Both the position numbers and the translations under genes were made by a program. Below are positions 5,696-6,127 of a stretch of 6,127 bases of DNA, in pieces. Below the pieces are notes generated by a model, which did no database searches, had not been told where the DNA came from, and saw only the letters and a list, made by a program, of their open reading frames with translations. The DNA is from an uncultured Lachnospiraceae bacterium (GTDB lineage: Bacteria; Bacillota_A; Clostridia; Lachnospirales; Lachnospiraceae), in contig CAJKKX010000152.1 of assembly GCA_905200565.1 (NCBI GenBank), forward strand, positions 1 to 6,127, given 5' to 3'. Each line of letters opens with the position of its first letter. Position 1 is the first letter of the stretch.

Positions 5696-6127
5696 ATGGA
5701 GATGGAAGGATTCGCTTATATCCGCAGCAGAAGAAAAACAAATCTGCTGATGGTTCTGATCAATACAGCAGTGTTTCTGGTCGTCACGGCGCTGAGCGGC
5801 GGCGTCCCGGACACAGAACAGATGCTTTCCTGCGGGGCAATGTATCCTCCGTATGTAATTGAGAACGGGGAGTACTACCGATTGTTTACCAGCATGTTTC
5901 TTCACTTTGGATGGCAGCATTTATTTTATAATATGCTGCTTTTGTGGTTTGCCGGGGATATGCTGGAGGCGAGGAGCGGCGCAGCCCGCTACCTTGCGAT
6001 TTATCTGGCAGGCGGCGTGCTTGGAAATGTGCTGTCGTTTCTTGTCGGAATGGACCGGGAGGCAGTATCCGCGGGAGCGTCCGGCGCGGTGTTTGCCGAG
6101 ATGGGCGAGCTGAAGGACAGGCTGGGG
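5696..6127 (+). CDS. Rhomboid-family intramembrane serine protease, 3' end outside window
   Basis: The frame runs 144 codons to the window end without a stop. Rhomboids cleave membrane-spanning substrates inside the bilayer. A basic N-terminus (SRRKTN) precedes the first helix (about 17-34). The L1 loop follows with ENGEYYRLFTSMFLH, then the family motif H70-x4-H75-x3-N79 (HFGWQHLFYN), a helix with LLLWFAGDMLE, the next helix (YLAIYLAGGVLGNVLSFLVG) and the catalytic-serine motif GASG with nucleophile S129. The catalytic His lies beyond the window. Start ATG 5696 is preceded by AGGAAAGG (5676-5683), about 12 bases away. ATG 5702 is an in-frame alternative that would remove only two residues. 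After GASG the sequence continues AVFAEMGELKDRLG, keeping the F-x-x-x-G-x-L spacing but with several charged residues in what should be a membrane helix. The family is firm; the activity of this copy is uncertain. Confidence 0.9.
   Translation, partial: MEMEGFAYIRSRRKTNLLMVLINTAVFLVVTALSGGVPDTEQMLSCGAMYPPYVIENGEYYRLFTSMFLHFGWQHLFYNMLLLWFAGDMLEARSGAARYLAIYLAGGVLGNVLSFLVGMDREAVSAGASGAVFAEMGELKDRLG

Noticed and set aside
5859..6113. 84-codon plus-strand frame inside the rhomboid gene
   Set aside because: It is out of frame with the rhomboid motifs HFGWQHLFYN and GASG, and has no ribosome binding site.
1..6127. CRISPR array, insertion sequence, tRNA or rRNA gene, attachment site
   Set aside because: I looked on both strands and saw no spaced repeat array, transposase, terminal inverted repeats, cloverleaf or rRNA-like sequence.

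Overview
The window looks like chromosomal DNA of an anaerobic Firmicute, most likely a gut clostridium of the Lachnospiraceae type. This rests on the gene content (a ChvE-type sugar ABC operon, a 56-residue clostridial 2[4Fe-4S] ferredoxin, a MerR/coiled-coil protein and a rhomboid protease), the strong GGAGG-type ribosome binding sites, GTG and TTG starts, and short intergenic gaps with hairpin terminators. The family assignment is inferred from sequence style and was not computed.

Region 1 (1-562) holds the broken remnant of a heavy-metal P1B-type ATPase. Its actuator domain (TGES) is present, but the frame leaves the family just after the KFAKIY block and stops, before any phosphorylation or nucleotide-binding domain. 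A strong hairpin terminator follows.

Region 2 (563-791) is a non-coding control region. It carries two perfect 13-bp direct repeats 41 bp apart, then a sigma-A-like promoter and a good ribosome binding site.

Region 3 (792-4712) is a complete three-gene operon for a multiple-monosaccharide ABC importer: chvE (periplasmic-type binding protein), mmsA/gguA (double ATPase) and mmsB/gguB (permease). A GC-rich hairpin lies between chvE and mmsA and probably keeps binding-protein expression above that of the membrane complex. mmsA and mmsB are tightly coupled. A terminator closes the operon. The binding protein has no lipobox cysteine, which is odd for a single-membrane organism.

Region 4 (4713-5361) holds a separately promoted MerR-type DNA-binding protein with a long charged coiled coil and a short basic/aromatic C-terminal tail. 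Its layout and size recall the Bacillus chromosome-anchoring protein RacA more than a ligand-sensing MerR.

Region 5 (5380-5664, minus strand) holds a small ferredoxin gene convergent with the merR-like gene, with its own promoter, ribosome binding site and terminator.

Region 6 (5696-6127) is the 5' part of a rhomboid intramembrane serine protease gene, divergent from the ferredoxin and cut by the window end. The known motifs are in place, but the residues after the catalytic GASG are unusually charged.

Overall this is mainly housekeeping and transport DNA. I see no clear new defence, mobile or RNA system. The most unusual points are the non-lipidated sugar-binding protein, the RacA-like MerR protein, the ATPase remnant and the paired direct repeats.
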